From Pseudomonas sp. ADAK13 (lineage in GTDB: Bacteria; Pseudomonadota; Gammaproteobacteria; Pseudomonadales; Pseudomonadaceae): a stretch of DNA of 64,000 bases. Below, one piece after another: positions 1 to 9,358 of the stretch. The stretch spans positions 310,001-374,000 of the forward strand of contig NZ_CP052860.1 of NCBI RefSeq assembly GCF_012935715.1, in the 5' to 3' direction. Each line of letters opens with the position of its first letter. The stretch's first letter is position 1. A model generated the notes under the pieces. The model saw only the letters and a list, made by a program, of their open reading frames with translations, ran no database searches and was not told the DNA's origin. Made by a program: the position numbers and the translations under genes.

Positions 1-443
1 CGGATGTAAGGCGGCGTGTCGGTTTTTGCCCCGGAAAACATGTAGTTGCCGTTGGCATCCTTGGAGTTGAGCAAGCCCAACACCTGATCCTCAAGCGCTC
101 CCACCTCGCTGGCGATGGATTTACGATCATCATCGCTGAGGGACTGGTTAGCTGCACGCAGTGCCAGTTCATTACCGCGCTGCAAGGCGGTGTTGATGCT
201 CTTTAACACCGTCTCCTCGTTGGTCAGCGAGTTCTGCAGGGAGTTGATGTTGCCGTTGAACTGACCCAGCATGTCTTTCTGTTGCTGCAGTTGCAGCAAA
301 CGCGCGGCCGCGACCGGGTCATCCGATGCGGTTTGTACCCGGATACCGCTGCTCGCCTGGTCCTGGGCCTTCACCACACCGGAATAGTTAGTCTGATACT
401 TGCTGGCGCTGGTGTCGAAATACTGCTGTGTAGAAATTCGCAT
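1..443 (-). CDS. flgL: Flagellar hook-associated protein 3 (hook-filament junction), C-terminus off the left edge
   Basis: FlgL is the second hook-filament junction protein: it is secreted by the flagellar export apparatus and joins FlgK to flagellin. The translation begins MRISTQQYFDTSASKYQ and continues with the helical flagellin-like N-terminal domain (SSGIRVQTASDDPVAA, then NGNINSLQNSL and LRAANQSLSDDDRKSIA), typical of FlgL. Only about 147 N-terminal residues lie in the window; the rest continues beyond position 1. The ATG lies 14 bp after the flgK stop, preceded by a GGAGTC-type ribosome site, so it is the last visible gene of the flgF-L operon. Identity is firm from both sequence and position. 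Confidence 0.93.
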   Translation of the reverse strand, partial: MRISTQQYFDTSASKYQTNYSGVVKAQDQASSGIRVQTASDDPVAAARLLQLQQQKDMLGQFNGNINSLQNSLTNEETVLKSINTALQRGNELALRAANQSLSDDDRKSIASEVGALEDQVLGLLNSKDANGNYMFSGAKTDTPPYI

Positions 444-457
444 CGTCCCAGACTCCT

Positions 458-2494
458 TTAAAGGGCATTAATCAGTGTGCTGAAAGTTTCTTGCGCAGCC
501 TTGATGATCTGCGACGACGCGGTGTAGTACTGCTGGAACTTGATCATGTCACCCGCCTCTTCATCCAGGTTGACCTGGGACACCGAGTTGCTGGCCGCCT
601 TGTTCGCGGCCAACAAGGCACCGGTCGCGGTGGTGTCGGTGGCCGCCTGACTGGCTTTGGAGCCCACCTGCGACACGAGGCGGGAGTTGGCGCTGACCAG
701 GCTTACACCGGTGGTGCCGTCGCCGACGCCCACTGTGGCCTTGGTCTGCAAGTTCAGCAATTGCTGGGCGTTGCGGTTATCGGAGGAGCCCGAGGCGTTG
801 AACGAGAAGGTGGTGCTGTCGCCAGCGGCTGGCGAGCCGCCGACCGTGGTGTCGAAACTGAAGCTCTTGCCGGGGATCAACGCACCCGAGGCATCGCGCA
901 TCGGCACGTTGATGCTGATCTTGTTGCCCTGGCCCGGAATGATGGTGCCACTGCCGATCGGGTTACCTTGCGCATCGCTTACCGTATACGACTGGGTACC
1001 ATCGGCGGCCGGCTTGCCAAACAGCATTTTCACCGGCATGGAGTTTTCGATCCCCGTGCGCAGCTGGGCGGTATTGGCGCCGCCATGAATATCCAGCGGG
1101 ACCGTCAGCTGCGGCGGTGTGAACGTACCGGTGCCGGTGTTGGTCGTGCTCGCATTCCCCGCCAAAGGGCCCGCGAAGGCCAGCTTGTTGGCGTCCTTCA
1201 AGTCAACGCCGATGCCTGTGGCTCCGTTGGCCGTTGGGCTGACCTTGAAGCTGTCACCGGCCGCTACCGGCCCCTTGCCATTCAACGCCAGGGTAAAGCC
1301 ATCAATCACTGGCGGCGGCGTGGTAGTCGTGTCGAACGACCCCATGGACTTGCCATCGGAGCGCACGACGTTGTACTGGTTACCACTGGTAAACGTCACC
1401 TTGTAGTCGAAGGTCGTCAGCTGGCTGCTGTCCGAGATCGAGACATTAAGGTTGCCAGACCCCGCGCTGTTACCGGCCGCGCCCTGGCTGCGCTGGGAAA
1501 TCGCCGCCGCGCTGTTGATATCACTGAACAGCGACGAACCGAACTCGCCGTTGAGGTCCAGGCCCTGGCCCAACTGGTTGTTGATCGTGTCTGCCGTGGC
1601 AATCGCGATTCGCCCCAGATCATTGATGGCAGGCATCAGCACGTCACTGCGATAGCGCAGCAAGCCACCGATACTGCCGCCGGTGACCACATTGCCGAGG
1701 TCGATGGAGGTGTCGCCCATCGAGAGCTGGATGGTGTACTGGCTATTGTCGGTGCTGCTGGGTACCGCAGAGATATTATTGGAAATACCCCCTTCTACCA
1801 GCGACTGCCCCGTACCGGTCGTAATACTGAACTGTCCGTTTTTTTCCGTGGCGGTTACGCCGATCAGCTCGTTGAGCGAGCGCACCGCCTCGTCACGCGA
1901 ATCCAACAGGTTGGCCGGCGCACTGCTGGAGGTGCCCTGGGCCTGGGCAATCTGTTTGTTGAGCGACGCGATTGAGGACGTCAGCTTGTTAACCTGATCG
2001 CTCATGGTGCTCAACTGGCTGTTGATCGTTTGTTTCTGCTGGTTCAACTGGCCGGAGATAGAGTTGAAGCGGTTGCTCAACGTCTGCGCGCTGGTCAACA
2101 GCAGCTGACGTGCAGACACATCGCTTGGCGTGGCGGAAGCGGTCTGCGCCGCCGCAAAAAAAGCACTGAGCACCGAGGACATGCCGGTGTTTGAATCCGA
2201 CATGGTCTTGTCGATGGCACTGGCTTGGTCCAGGTAGGCATTGGCGTCGCTGTCGAGCGCCGTGCTGTTCTGGTAAGCCGACGTGAGGAACTGGTTGTAA
2301 ACCCTGCGCACGTCCGCCAGGGTCGTACCGGTACCAATAAATACGCCGCCGTAGGCGTTCGACGCATTCGCGGTCTGAGCGCTCTGCTGACGCGAGTATC
2401 CCGGGGTGTTCACGTTGGCGATGTTGTTACTTAAGACCGACAACGATCCCTGGGCGGCATTGAGCCCCGACATCCCGATATTGAGCAAACTCAT
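458..2494 (-). CDS. flgK: Flagellar hook-associated protein 1
   Basis: FlgK forms the first hook-filament junction ring at the distal end of the hook. The 678-residue protein has the rod/hook N-terminal motif at residues 1-35 (MSLLNIGMSGLNAAQGSL, SNNIANVNTPGYSRQ) and the matching C-terminal helix at about 640-678 (EEAGDMIKFQQYYTASSQII). The middle is the long, Ser/Thr/Gly-rich, poorly conserved HAP1 region, which makes it longer than the enteric protein (about 550 residues), as is usual in fluorescent pseudomonads. It lies 10 bp downstream of flgJ and 14 bp upstream of flgL, in one transcription unit. Confidence 0.96.
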   Translation of the reverse strand: MSLLNIGMSGLNAAQGSLSVLSNNIANVNTPGYSRQQSAQTANASNAYGGVFIGTGTTLADVRRVYNQFLTSAYQNSTALDSDANAYLDQASAIDKTMSDSNTGMSSVLSAFFAAAQTASATPSDVSARQLLLTSAQTLSNRFNSISGQLNQQKQTINSQLSTMSDQVNKLTSSIASLNKQIAQAQGTSSSAPANLLDSRDEAVRSLNELIGVTATEKNGQFSITTGTGQSLVEGGISNNISAVPSSTDNSQYTIQLSMGDTSIDLGNVVTGGSIGGLLRYRSDVLMPAINDLGRIAIATADTINNQLGQGLDLNGEFGSSLFSDINSAAAISQRSQGAAGNSAGSGNLNVSISDSSQLTTFDYKVTFTSGNQYNVVRSDGKSMGSFDTTTTPPPVIDGFTLALNGKGPVAAGDSFKVSPTANGATGIGVDLKDANKLAFAGPLAGNASTTNTGTGTFTPPQLTVPLDIHGGANTAQLRTGIENSMPVKMLFGKPAADGTQSYTVSDAQGNPIGSGTIIPGQGNKISINVPMRDASGALIPGKSFSFDTTVGGSPAAGDSTTFSFNASGSSDNRNAQQLLNLQTKATVGVGDGTTGVSLVSANSRLVSQVGSKASQAATDTTATGALLAANKAASNSVSQVNLDEEAGDMIKFQQYYTASSQIIKAAQETFSTLINAL

Positions 2495-2504
2495 GATTCA
2501 GACC

Positions 2505-3764
2505 TTATAAATGAGTGGAAGCGCCCGCGGCAGCGTAGTTCTGGTAGCTGTTCATCGTTTTTGCAATCTGCGAAATCTTGCTGGCGTAATCCGGGTCGGT
2601 TGCATAACCGGCTTTTTGCAACTCGCGCACAAACTGTTCCGGGTTGTCGGCTGATTTCACAACTTCTTTATAGCGATCATTGCTTTGCAGCAACGTCACC
2701 AGGTCATGGAAGCTGTCCTGGTAGGAATTGTAGGAACGGAACTGCGCCGTCTCCTTGACCATCGCACCATCACGAAACTCGCTGGTGATCGCGCGAGCCT
2801 GTTCACCCTGCCAACTCTGGCCGGCCTTGATGCCGAACAGGTTGTGGCTGCTGGTGCCATCCTCGGCACGCATCACCGATTTACCCCAACCGGTTTCCAG
2901 GGCGGCCTGGGCTACCAGGTAGCGTGGGTCGACGCCAATACGCGCGGCAGCCTGCTTGGCCATCGGCAACATGGTGGCGACAAATTCATCCTGCGAGCTG
3001 AAGGCTTTTTTCGCCGGTGCCAACGGTGGCTGGGCCACGGCGCGACCGTAAACCTGCATTTGCCCGCGAGGCAGTGCGGCAAGGCTGCGGGCGGTGCTGT
3101 TGACCACCCCGTCATCGGCGGCACTGTTACGCAGCGGCGCGGCCTTGGCGGCAGTGGTGGCCTCGGCGCCCGGCACAATGCCGGCCAGCAGGCGATCGGT
3201 GAGCTTGCTTGGCAACGAGATGCGGCGCTGGTTCATCAACGCGATGTCGTTGGCATGGGAGTTGGTGCCCTCGGGCACCGCCACGCGATACGCCCACAAT
3301 GGCCGCTGACCATTGCTGCGGCCCAACGGGCCATCGGCCTTGGTGCCCGCAGCAATTTCGGTGGGCACATCCACCTTCTTCTCAACTTTATCCGGGCCTT
3401 GCAACGTGGCCGCCTGGGCGTCCACCGGCTTGTTCTTCTGCATCTGGCGCAGCAACACGTCCGCCAGGCCAATACCACCGCCCTCGCGAGACAGCGAGAC
3501 CGCCAATTGCTGGTCGTACATTTCCTGATACTGCTTGGCCGCCGGTGTATTCAGCGGGTTGTCCTTGCCCAGGGCTTCTGTGGCCGAACGCATGGACTTG
3601 AGCATCTCGCCAAGAAACAGCGACTCGAATTCCTGCGCGACCTTGCGCATGTTGCCGTCGCTGTTCTTGTCACCGACCTTCAACTGGTTCAGCCGGTTGA
3701 GGTCGGAATAGGAACCCGAATCCGCCGTGCTGCTCAGGCCGCTCTTGCGCATGTCCATGGCCAT
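2505..3764 (-). CDS. flgJ: Flagellar rod assembly protein / peptidoglycan hydrolase FlgJ
   Basis: FlgJ caps the growing rod and cuts peptidoglycan so the rod can cross the periplasm. The N-terminal rod-binding domain is at about residues 38-108 (RKVAQEFESLFLGEMLKSMR, then KQYQEMYDQQLAVSLS). A variable linker rich in Ala and Pro follows to about 255. The C-terminal glucosaminidase domain spans about 258-410, with the expected catalytic glutamate in AALETGWG (about residue 290). The length of 419 is at the long end for the family because of the linker. It sits 4 bp after flgI, so coupling is likely. Confidence 0.96.
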   Translation of the reverse strand: MAMDMRKSGLSSTADSGSYSDLNRLNQLKVGDKNSDGNMRKVAQEFESLFLGEMLKSMRSATEALGKDNPLNTPAAKQYQEMYDQQLAVSLSREGGGIGLADVLLRQMQKNKPVDAQAATLQGPDKVEKKVDVPTEIAAGTKADGPLGRSNGQRPLWAYRVAVPEGTNSHANDIALMNQRRISLPSKLTDRLLAGIVPGAEATTAAKAAPLRNSAADDGVVNSTARSLAALPRGQMQVYGRAVAQPPLAPAKKAFSSQDEFVATMLPMAKQAAARIGVDPRYLVAQAALETGWGKSVMRAEDGTSSHNLFGIKAGQSWQGEQARAITSEFRDGAMVKETAQFRSYNSYQDSFHDLVTLLQSNDRYKEVVKSADNPEQFVRELQKAGYATDPDYASKISQIAKTMNSYQNYAAAGASTHL

Positions 3765-3768
3765 GGCG

Positions 3769-4884
3769 TCAGATCACAATCAGGTCGGCTTGCAAGGCGC
3801 CGGCCTGTTTCAAAGCTTCGAGGATCGCCATCAAGTCGCCGGGCGCTGCGCCCACCTGGTTCACCGCACGGACAATCTCGTCCAGGGTGGTGCCGGGGCC
3901 GAACTTGAACATCGGCTTGGCTTCTTGCTGGGCATTCACCCGCGAGCGTGGCACCACGGCGGTCTGGCCGTTGGACAACGGGCCAGGCTGGCTGACGATC
4001 GGGTCTTCGGTGATGGTCACGGTCAGGCTGCCGTGGGTCACGGCGGCCGGCGAAACCTTCACGTTCTGGCCGATCACGATGGTACCGGTACGCGAGTTGA
4101 TGATGACTTTGGCCACCGCCTGGCCCGGGTCGACCTCAAGGTTTTCCAGCAGGGACAGGTAATCGACACGCTGGCTTGGGTCCAGCGGTGCGGTGACGCG
4201 AATCGAGCCGCCGTCAATCGCCTGGGCCACGCCCGGGCCCAGCAGGTCATTGATCTTGTCGACCACACGCTTGGCAGTGGTGAAGTCCGAACGGTTGAGG
4301 TTCAGGGTCAGGCTGTTGCCCTGGTTGAAGCCGCTGGGCACGGTGCGCTCCACCGAGGCGCCACCGGGAATCCGGCCGGCCGACGGCACGTTGACGGTGA
4401 TCTTCGAACCGTCGCGGCCTTCGGCATCAAAACCGCCCACCACCAGGTTGCCCTGGGCAATGGCGTAGACGTTGCCGTCGATACCTTTAAGAGGCGTCAT
4501 CAGCAAGGTGCCGCCGCGCAGGCTTTTCGAGTTACCCATGGACGAGACGGTGATGTCGACCACCTGCCCCGGCTTGGCGAACGGTGGCAGGTCGGCACTG
4601 ATGGACACCGCCGCGACGTTCTTCAACTGCACGTTGCCCGAGCCCGGCGGCACCTTGATGCCGAACTGCGAGAGCATGTTGTTGAAGGTCTGCAGGGTGA
4701 ACGGGGTCTGGGTGGTCTGGTCACCGGTGCCGTTAAGCCCCACCACCAGGCCGTAGCCGATCAATTGGTTGGACCGCACGCCGGAAATGCTCGCGATGTC
4801 TTTCAAGCGCTCAGCCTGGGCGCCTGCGCTCAGGGCCAGCAGCAACATCGCAGCCATCAGCTGTTTGAAGTTCAAAGTGATCAC
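3769..4884 (-). CDS. flgI: Flagellar P-ring protein
   Basis: FlgI polymerises in the periplasm to form the P ring, the bushing around the rod in the peptidoglycan layer. A Sec signal peptide is visible (residues 1-24, [20 protein letters not shown] then GAQA), and the mature part opens [31 protein letters not shown] in pieces, the most conserved FlgI segment. The length of 371 is normal. The stop of flgH and the start of flgI abut, indicating translational coupling within the operon. Confidence 0.97.
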   Translation of the reverse strand: MITLNFKQLMAAMLLLALSAGAQAERLKDIASISGVRSNQLIGYGLVVGLNGTGDQTTQTPFTLQTFNNMLSQFGIKVPPGSGNVQLKNVAAVSISADLPPFAKPGQVVDITVSSMGNSKSLRGGTLLMTPLKGIDGNVYAIAQGNLVVGGFDAEGRDGSKITVNVPSAGRIPGGASVERTVPSGFNQGNSLTLNLNRSDFTTAKRVVDKINDLLGPGVAQAIDGGSIRVTAPLDPSQRVDYLSLLENLEVDPGQAVAKVIINSRTGTIVIGQNVKVSPAAVTHGSLTVTITEDPIVSQPGPLSNGQTAVVPRSRVNAQQEAKPMFKFGPGTTLDEIVRAVNQVGAAPGDLMAILEALKQAGALQADLIVI

Positions 4885-5580
4885 CTAGAAAGGGAACAGC
4901 GGGCTAAGGAAGAAACGGTCAAACCAGCCCGGCTGACTGGCGTCAGCAAACGAACCCGTACCCGAGTAGGTGATGCGTGCATCGGCAATCCGTGTCGACG
5001 GCACGGTGTTGTCGGTGGAGATATCGTCTGCGCGAACCATGCCCGCAATGCGCACCAGCTCGTCACCGGTGTTGAGGGTCATCCACTTCTCGCCGCGTAC
5101 GGCGATGATGCCGTTGGGCAGCACGTCGGCCACGGTCACGGTGATCGAACCGGTCAGGCTGTTGCCCTGCCCGGCCGCACTCTTGCCGTTGGTGGCGCGG
5201 TCGCCGCTGTAGCCGGCGTCCAGGCTCAGGTCACCGCTGCCCAGCGGGTTGTTGGTGTTCGGTACACCGCCAAACAACGAGGTCAGGCCGATGCTGGTCT
5301 TGCTGGTCTTGCCGATCTGCGAGTTGGCGTTCTTGCTCGCCTGGGTCTTCTCGTTGAGGGTGATGGTGATGATGTCACCGACCCGGAAGGCCTTGCGGTC
5401 GCTGTACAGGTTCTGTTCGAAACCGGCCTGGTAGATCGAGCCATTGTTGGCGGCCGCCGGCAACGGCGTGCGCGGCAACACCGGCGCATAGTACGGGTCA
5501 TTGGGCTTTGGCGTCGGGGCGACACAGCCCGCGAGCGCAGCAATCCCACTCAATGCCAGAACAGAAACATAGCGATTCAT
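4885..5580 (-). CDS. flgH: Flagellar L-ring lipoprotein
   Basis: FlgH forms the outer-membrane L ring of the basal body. The N-terminus is a lipoprotein signal with lipobox LAGC (Cys19). The protein then shows [33 protein letters not shown] in two conserved parts and ends with [14 protein letters not shown], the usual hydrophobic C-terminus. The length of 231 is standard. It lies between flgG and flgI, with a 53-bp gap on the flgG side that contains no obvious promoter. Confidence 0.97.
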   Translation of the reverse strand: MNRYVSVLALSGIAALAGCVAPTPKPNDPYYAPVLPRTPLPAAANNGSIYQAGFEQNLYSDRKAFRVGDIITITLNEKTQASKNANSQIGKTSKTSIGLTSLFGGVPNTNNPLGSGDLSLDAGYSGDRATNGKSAAGQGNSLTGSITVTVADVLPNGIIAVRGEKWMTLNTGDELVRIAGMVRADDISTDNTVPSTRIADARITYSGTGSFADASQPGWFDRFFLSPLFPF

Positions 5581-5633
5581 GACCCATACCTCACGGTGTT
5601 GCAGGCGCCGTCAATGGCGCCCCATAGACTTGA

Positions 5634-6419
5634 TTACAGATTCTGCGTTACGAACGAAAGCATCTGGTCGGCGGTGGAAATCACCTTGGAGTTCATCTCG
5701 TAGGCGCGCTGAGTGGTGATCATGTTGACCATCTCTTCAACGGTGCTGACGTTGGACGTTTCCAGGGTGCTTTGCAGGGTGGTACCAAAACCGTTGAGGC
5801 CAGGGGTGCCGATTTGCGGCGCGCCGCTGGACGCGGTTTCCAGGAACAGGTTGTTACCGATTGCCTGCAGGCCGGCCGGGTTGATGAAGTCGGCGGTTTG
5901 CAGGTTGCCGATCACCTGGGACGCCGGGTTGCCGGCCACGGTGATCGACACGGTGCCGTCGTTGCCGACGGTGAAGGTCTGGGCGTTGTTGGGCACGACA
6001 ATCGCCGGCTCCAGGGCGAAACCGTTGGCGGTCACGACCTGGCCGTTGGAGTCCAGGTGGAACGTACCGTCACGGGTGTAGGTGGTGGTGCCATCCGGCT
6101 GCAGAATCTGGAAGAAACCTTTGCCGTTGACCGCGAGGTCCAATGGCTGGCCGGTTTGCTGCAGGTTACCGGCGCTGAAGTTCTTCTGGGTGCCCACAAT
6201 CGCCACACCGGTACCCAGTTGCAGGCCCGACGGCAATTCGCTGTCCTGGGTCGACTGCGCGCCCGGCTGCTTCTTGATCTGATAGAGCAAGTCCTGGAAC
6301 TCGGCACGGTCACGTTTGAAACCCGTGGTGGACACGTTGGCCAGGTTGTTGGAAATGGTGGTCAGGTTGGTGTCCTGGGCGGACAAACCTGTTTTGGCAA
6401 CGTATAGAGCCGGAAGCAT
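5634..6419 (-). CDS. flgG: Flagellar distal rod protein
   Basis: FlgG builds the distal rod. The 261-residue length equals the enteric protein. The rod motif near the N-terminus (TGLSAQDTNLTTISNNLANV) and the C-terminal EMVNMITTQRAYEMNSKVI are diagnostic. It starts with ATG after a GAAGGAGAA ribosome site at 6423-6431. It is the second gene of the operon, downstream of flgF. Confidence 0.97.
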   Translation of the reverse strand: MLPALYVAKTGLSAQDTNLTTISNNLANVSTTGFKRDRAEFQDLLYQIKKQPGAQSTQDSELPSGLQLGTGVAIVGTQKNFSAGNLQQTGQPLDLAVNGKGFFQILQPDGTTTYTRDGTFHLDSNGQVVTANGFALEPAIVVPNNAQTFTVGNDGTVSITVAGNPASQVIGNLQTADFINPAGLQAIGNNLFLETASSGAPQIGTPGLNGFGTTLQSTLETSNVSTVEEMVNMITTQRAYEMNSKVISTADQMLSFVTQNL

Positions 6420-6480
6420 GTTCTTCTCCTTCGTGCGCCTGTTTTATGGCGCCGCGCTACAAAAATTAGTGTGGCTGCTA

Positions 6481-7221
6481 TCAGCTCATCGCCAGGACGC
6501 GGGTCATGGCCTGGTCGTCTTCTTTGGCGCTGTTCATCATCTTGATGTGCAATTCGAACTGCTTGGACAGTGCCAGAACCGCCGTCATTTCTTCGACCGC
6601 GTTCACGTTGCTTGCCTGCAGGAAGCCCGACGTCAGCTTGACGTTGGCGTCGGCTTGCGCCGGCTGGCCATCCTTGGTGTGGATGGTGCCGTCGAGGCCC
6701 TTGGTCATGTTCTTGAGGTCGGGCTGGACCAGCTTTATCCGGTCCACTTCAGCCATCACCCGGGGGCCTTCACCCATGGCGCGGATGCTGATGGTGCCGT
6801 CCTGGCCGACTTCGATCTGCTGCTGGGGCGGCACCGCGATCGGGCCACCGTTGCCCATGATCGGCATACCGTTGCCGGCCCGCAGCACGCCCAGTGCATC
6901 GACGTTCATGCTGGCGCTGCGCACGTAGGACTCGCCGCCATCCGGGTTTTGCACGGCCATCCAGCCGTCACCGCTGACAGCCACGTCGAGGTCACGGCCG
7001 GTTTCAATCATGGCGCCAGGGGAAAAGTCCGTGCCTGGACGCTCGGTCAAGGCAAAGGCCCGCGCCGGAAAGCTGTCACCGAACACCGGCATCGAGCGCG
7101 CCTGCTCCAGGTCACGCTGGAAACCATTGGTGGAAACGTTCGCCAAGTTGTTGGCGTGGGCCTTCTGCGCCAGTGCATTCTGGCTGGCGCCGGTCATTGC
7201 CACGTAAAGGTACTTATCCAC
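6481..7221 (-). CDS. flgF: Flagellar proximal rod protein FlgF (GTG start)
   Basis: FlgF is one of the proximal rod subunits. I start it at GTG 7221, giving VDKYLYVAMTGASQNALAQK, because a strong GAGGAAAGAG ribosome site precedes it. The open frame extends upstream to an ATG at 7257 without a site and without conserved sequence. The rod N-terminal motif (HANNLANVSTNGFQRDL) and the C-terminal EEMTAVLALSKQFELHIKMM identify it. The length is 246 residues. It is the first gene of the flgFGHIJKL unit, which reads from a sigma-54 promoter at 7277-7294. Confidence 0.95.
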   Translation of the reverse strand: MDKYLYVAMTGASQNALAQKAHANNLANVSTNGFQRDLEQARSMPVFGDSFPARAFALTERPGTDFSPGAMIETGRDLDVAVSGDGWMAVQNPDGGESYVRSASMNVDALGVLRAGNGMPIMGNGGPIAVPPQQQIEVGQDGTISIRAMGEGPRVMAEVDRIKLVQPDLKNMTKGLDGTIHTKDGQPAQADANVKLTSGFLQASNVNAVEEMTAVLALSKQFELHIKMMNSAKEDDQAMTRVLAMS

Positions 7222-7276
7222 GCTCTTTCCTCTTTCTGACGGACGCTTGCCGCCCACCGCTGTACTGATGAGGCTT

Positions 7277-7294
7277 AAGCAATTTGCGAACCAA
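7277..7294 (-). promoter_or_regulatory. Sigma-54 (-24/-12) promoter for flgFGHIJKL
   Basis: On the minus strand the site reads TTGGTTCGCAAATTGCTT, with the invariant GG and GC dinucleotides exactly 10 bp apart as RpoN requires, and TTGC(T) at -12. It lies about 55 bp upstream of the flgF GTG. Flagellar rod and ring operons of pseudomonads are known to depend on RpoN with FleQ/FleR, so the match and the position agree. The -24 half (TTGGTTCG against TTGGCACG) is imperfect. Confidence 0.7.
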
Positions 7295-7436
7295 CTTTTT
7301 GAAATGAGGAAAAGTCCAGGCGGGGCGGGGGTTTGCGGATTGAGTTGCGGAAATGGAGGCTTGAGGAGAGTCGAAAAAACGGCGGACTTATGCCGCTAAC
7401 GGCAAGTGCAGGTATCAAGAACGACAAAGATCAACT

Positions 7437-7526
7437 GTAGGAGCTGGCTTGCCTGCGATGGCGGAGTATCAGCCACTACCTGTTTTGCTGACCCACCGCC
7501 ATCGCAGGCAAGCCAGCTCCCACAGG
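7437..7526. repeat. REP-type palindrome pair, family A
   Basis: Left arm TAGGAGCTGGCTTGCCTGCG and an inverted right arm CGCAGGCAAGCCAGCTCCCA flank about 40 bp of spacer. The arms could form a long cruciform or RNA hairpin. The same arms recur at 11829, 13624 and 35066. The position between the phhR stop and the flgF promoter is typical of REP doublets (REPINs), which sit at gene ends. Confidence 0.85.
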
Positions 7527-7527
7527 T

Positions 7528-9093
7528 TTAACCGCGTTCGGCTTTGACGACTTCGTAGTCGCGCAATTTGTTGGCGATGGTGGTGTGGGACACGCCCAGC
7601 CGCTTGCCCAACAGCCGGCTGCTGGGATGTTCGGCGTACAACTGCGCCAGCACGGCCTTTTCAAAGCGCCCGACAATCTCTTCCAACCCGCCTTCCAGGG
7701 AAAAATCCCCCAGCGGCTGGCGCACGCCATAGTCAGGCAGGCGAATGTGCTCGGCCTTGACCGTACCGCCCTCGCACAGCGAGACCGCCTGGAACAGCAC
7801 GTTCTCCAACTGCCGCACATTCCCCGGCCAGTGGTAATGACTGAGCCGCTCCATCGCCCCCGGCGCCAGCTTGGGCAGCGGGCAGCCAATCTGCCGGCTG
7901 GCCTGATCCAGAAAGTGCTCCACCAGCGGCGGCAAACCGTCGAGGCATTCGCGCAGTGGCGGGATATGCAGCGAGAGCACGTTGAGCCGGTGGTAGAGGT
8001 CCTGGCGGAATTCACCCCGGGCGCACAGTTCGGAAAGATCGACCTGCGTCGCGCAGATCACCCGCACGTCGAGGTACACCTCTTCATCACTGCCTACCCG
8101 GCGAAAGCAGCCGTCCTGCAAAAAGCGCAGCAACTTCACCTGCAACCGCGCGCTCATTTCCCCGACACCGTCGAGAAACAGGGTGCCGCCAGCCGTCAGC
8201 TCCAGCAGCCCCAACTTGCCTTCCGCCCTCGCCCCCTCAAAGGCGCCCGGGCCATAACCGAACAGCTCGGTCTCGGCCATGGACTCCGGCAAACCGGCGC
8301 AGTTGAGGGCCATCAGCGGCGACTGCCCGCGCGGGCTGGAAAGGTGACAGGCGCGGGCCAGCAGCTCCTTGCCGGTGCCGGTTTCGCCTTCTATTAATAG
8401 AGGCGCATCCAGCGGTGCCATGCGCCGGGCTTCACGCACCACGGCGGCCATGACTTTTGAGCTTTGGAAAATGCTGTCGAAGCCGCGCAATTCTTGTTTG
8501 CGCACATTGTAGATACGCTCACCGACGCGGTCGGCACGGTGCAGGGTCAGCACAGCGCCGGCCATGGCCTCGCTGTCGTCATGCTCGGAGGATTGCAGCG
8601 GCGCGATATCGGCCAGGAACACATCGCCCTTGACCTTGACCCGCAGGCCATTGATCCGCGATTTACTGGCCCGCACCAGTTCCGGCAAATCAAAGTCTTC
8701 GGCATAACGCGACAATGGAATGCCGGGCACTTCATCCACTCGCACGCCGAGCAACTGCGCCGCCGCACGGTTGGCAGCGACGATGGAGCCGCCCATGTCG
8801 ATGGACAGCACCGGAAACTCCAGGGCACCCAGCAGAGCGTTGAGCTCCATATGCCGACGTTCGCTGGGCATCAGCCCTACCCGCTTCACACCGAATACCC
8901 CGGCAATCGCTTCGAACTGCGGGCGCAGTGCCTGGAACTGCAGGTTCACCAAATTCGGGCAGTACAGGTAGATGGCGTTGCCATGCTCGCCGCCGACCTC
9001 GCCCTTGGCCACGTTCACGCCGTACTCCACCAGCAGGTTGAGGATGTCCCGCAGGATGCCGATGCGGTTCTGGCAATGCACTTTGATACGCAT
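7528..9093 (-). CDS. phhR: PhhR, TyrR-like regulator of aromatic amino acid catabolism
   Basis: PhhR activates phenylalanine hydroxylase genes in response to Phe/Tyr. Domains in the 521 residues: N-terminal ACT-like region (1-75, QNRIGILRDILNLLVEYGVN), PAS (about 85-180), AAA+ domain with Walker A GETGTGKE (236-243), Walker B region GGTLFLDG (302-309), and a Fis-like helix-turn-helix at the end (LGKRLGVSHTTIANKLRDYE, about 495-514). The sigma-54 contact loop reads GAFEGA (283-288) rather than GAFTGA. The E. coli homologue TyrR lacks the motif and works with sigma-70. The gene is divergent from phhA, 265 bp away. Confidence 0.95.
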   Translation of the reverse strand: MRIKVHCQNRIGILRDILNLLVEYGVNVAKGEVGGEHGNAIYLYCPNLVNLQFQALRPQFEAIAGVFGVKRVGLMPSERRHMELNALLGALEFPVLSIDMGGSIVAANRAAAQLLGVRVDEVPGIPLSRYAEDFDLPELVRASKSRINGLRVKVKGDVFLADIAPLQSSEHDDSEAMAGAVLTLHRADRVGERIYNVRKQELRGFDSIFQSSKVMAAVVREARRMAPLDAPLLIEGETGTGKELLARACHLSSPRGQSPLMALNCAGLPESMAETELFGYGPGAFEGARAEGKLGLLELTAGGTLFLDGVGEMSARLQVKLLRFLQDGCFRRVGSDEEVYLDVRVICATQVDLSELCARGEFRQDLYHRLNVLSLHIPPLRECLDGLPPLVEHFLDQASRQIGCPLPKLAPGAMERLSHYHWPGNVRQLENVLFQAVSLCEGGTVKAEHIRLPDYGVRQPLGDFSLEGGLEEIVGRFEKAVLAQLYAEHPSSRLLGKRLGVSHTTIANKLRDYEVVKAERG

Positions 9094-9222
9094 GAGAAGG
9101 CCCGAAGAGGTGGAGGCGCCGCGTCTTTTTGCCGCTGGGCGCAGATAATCGTCAAGATTATGTGACAGCTGCGAGGCGAATCACACTCAGAATACGCCAT
9201 ATACAGAACGATTCGGCCTAAC

Positions 9223-9240
9223 CGTAACGAAAACTTTACG
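9223..9240. promoter_or_regulatory. TyrR/PhhR-like operator
   Basis: The 18-bp element CGTAAC-GAAAAC-TTTACG matches the architecture of the TyrR box (TGTAAA-N6-TTTACA): its GTAA and TTTAC cores are in place and the outer CGTAA/TTACG arms are perfectly inverted. It lies in the phhR-phhA divergent region, about 120 bp before phhA. A weaker half-match (GTAAATTTCCTAC) follows at about 9248-9260. The assignment to PhhR is inferred from position and family. Confidence 0.6.
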
Positions 9241-9358
9241 AAACGCAGTAAATTTCCTACAGAACAGTGACCACAGAGGATGGCTTCCTGGCCCAGGCGG
9301 GGTATCAATAGGCTCATCGCAGGACATAACAAGAACGAATGCCTAGCAGGAGAGCAGT

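Noticed and set aside
491..1975. Long plus-strand ORF antisense to flgK (494 aa); similar long ORFs at 3727-5703, 18682-20649 and 52901-54598
   Set aside because: They are antisense to firm genes (flgK, flgI/flgH, recQ, ETF-QO), have Arg/His/Gly-rich composition typical of shadow frames in GC-rich DNA, and lack ribosome sites and family motifs.
9270..9330. Sigma-54 promoter for phhA
   Set aside because: The only GG-N10-GC arrangement (near 9299-9312) lacks the rest of the consensus, and PhhR has a changed GAFTGA motif. I do not support it.
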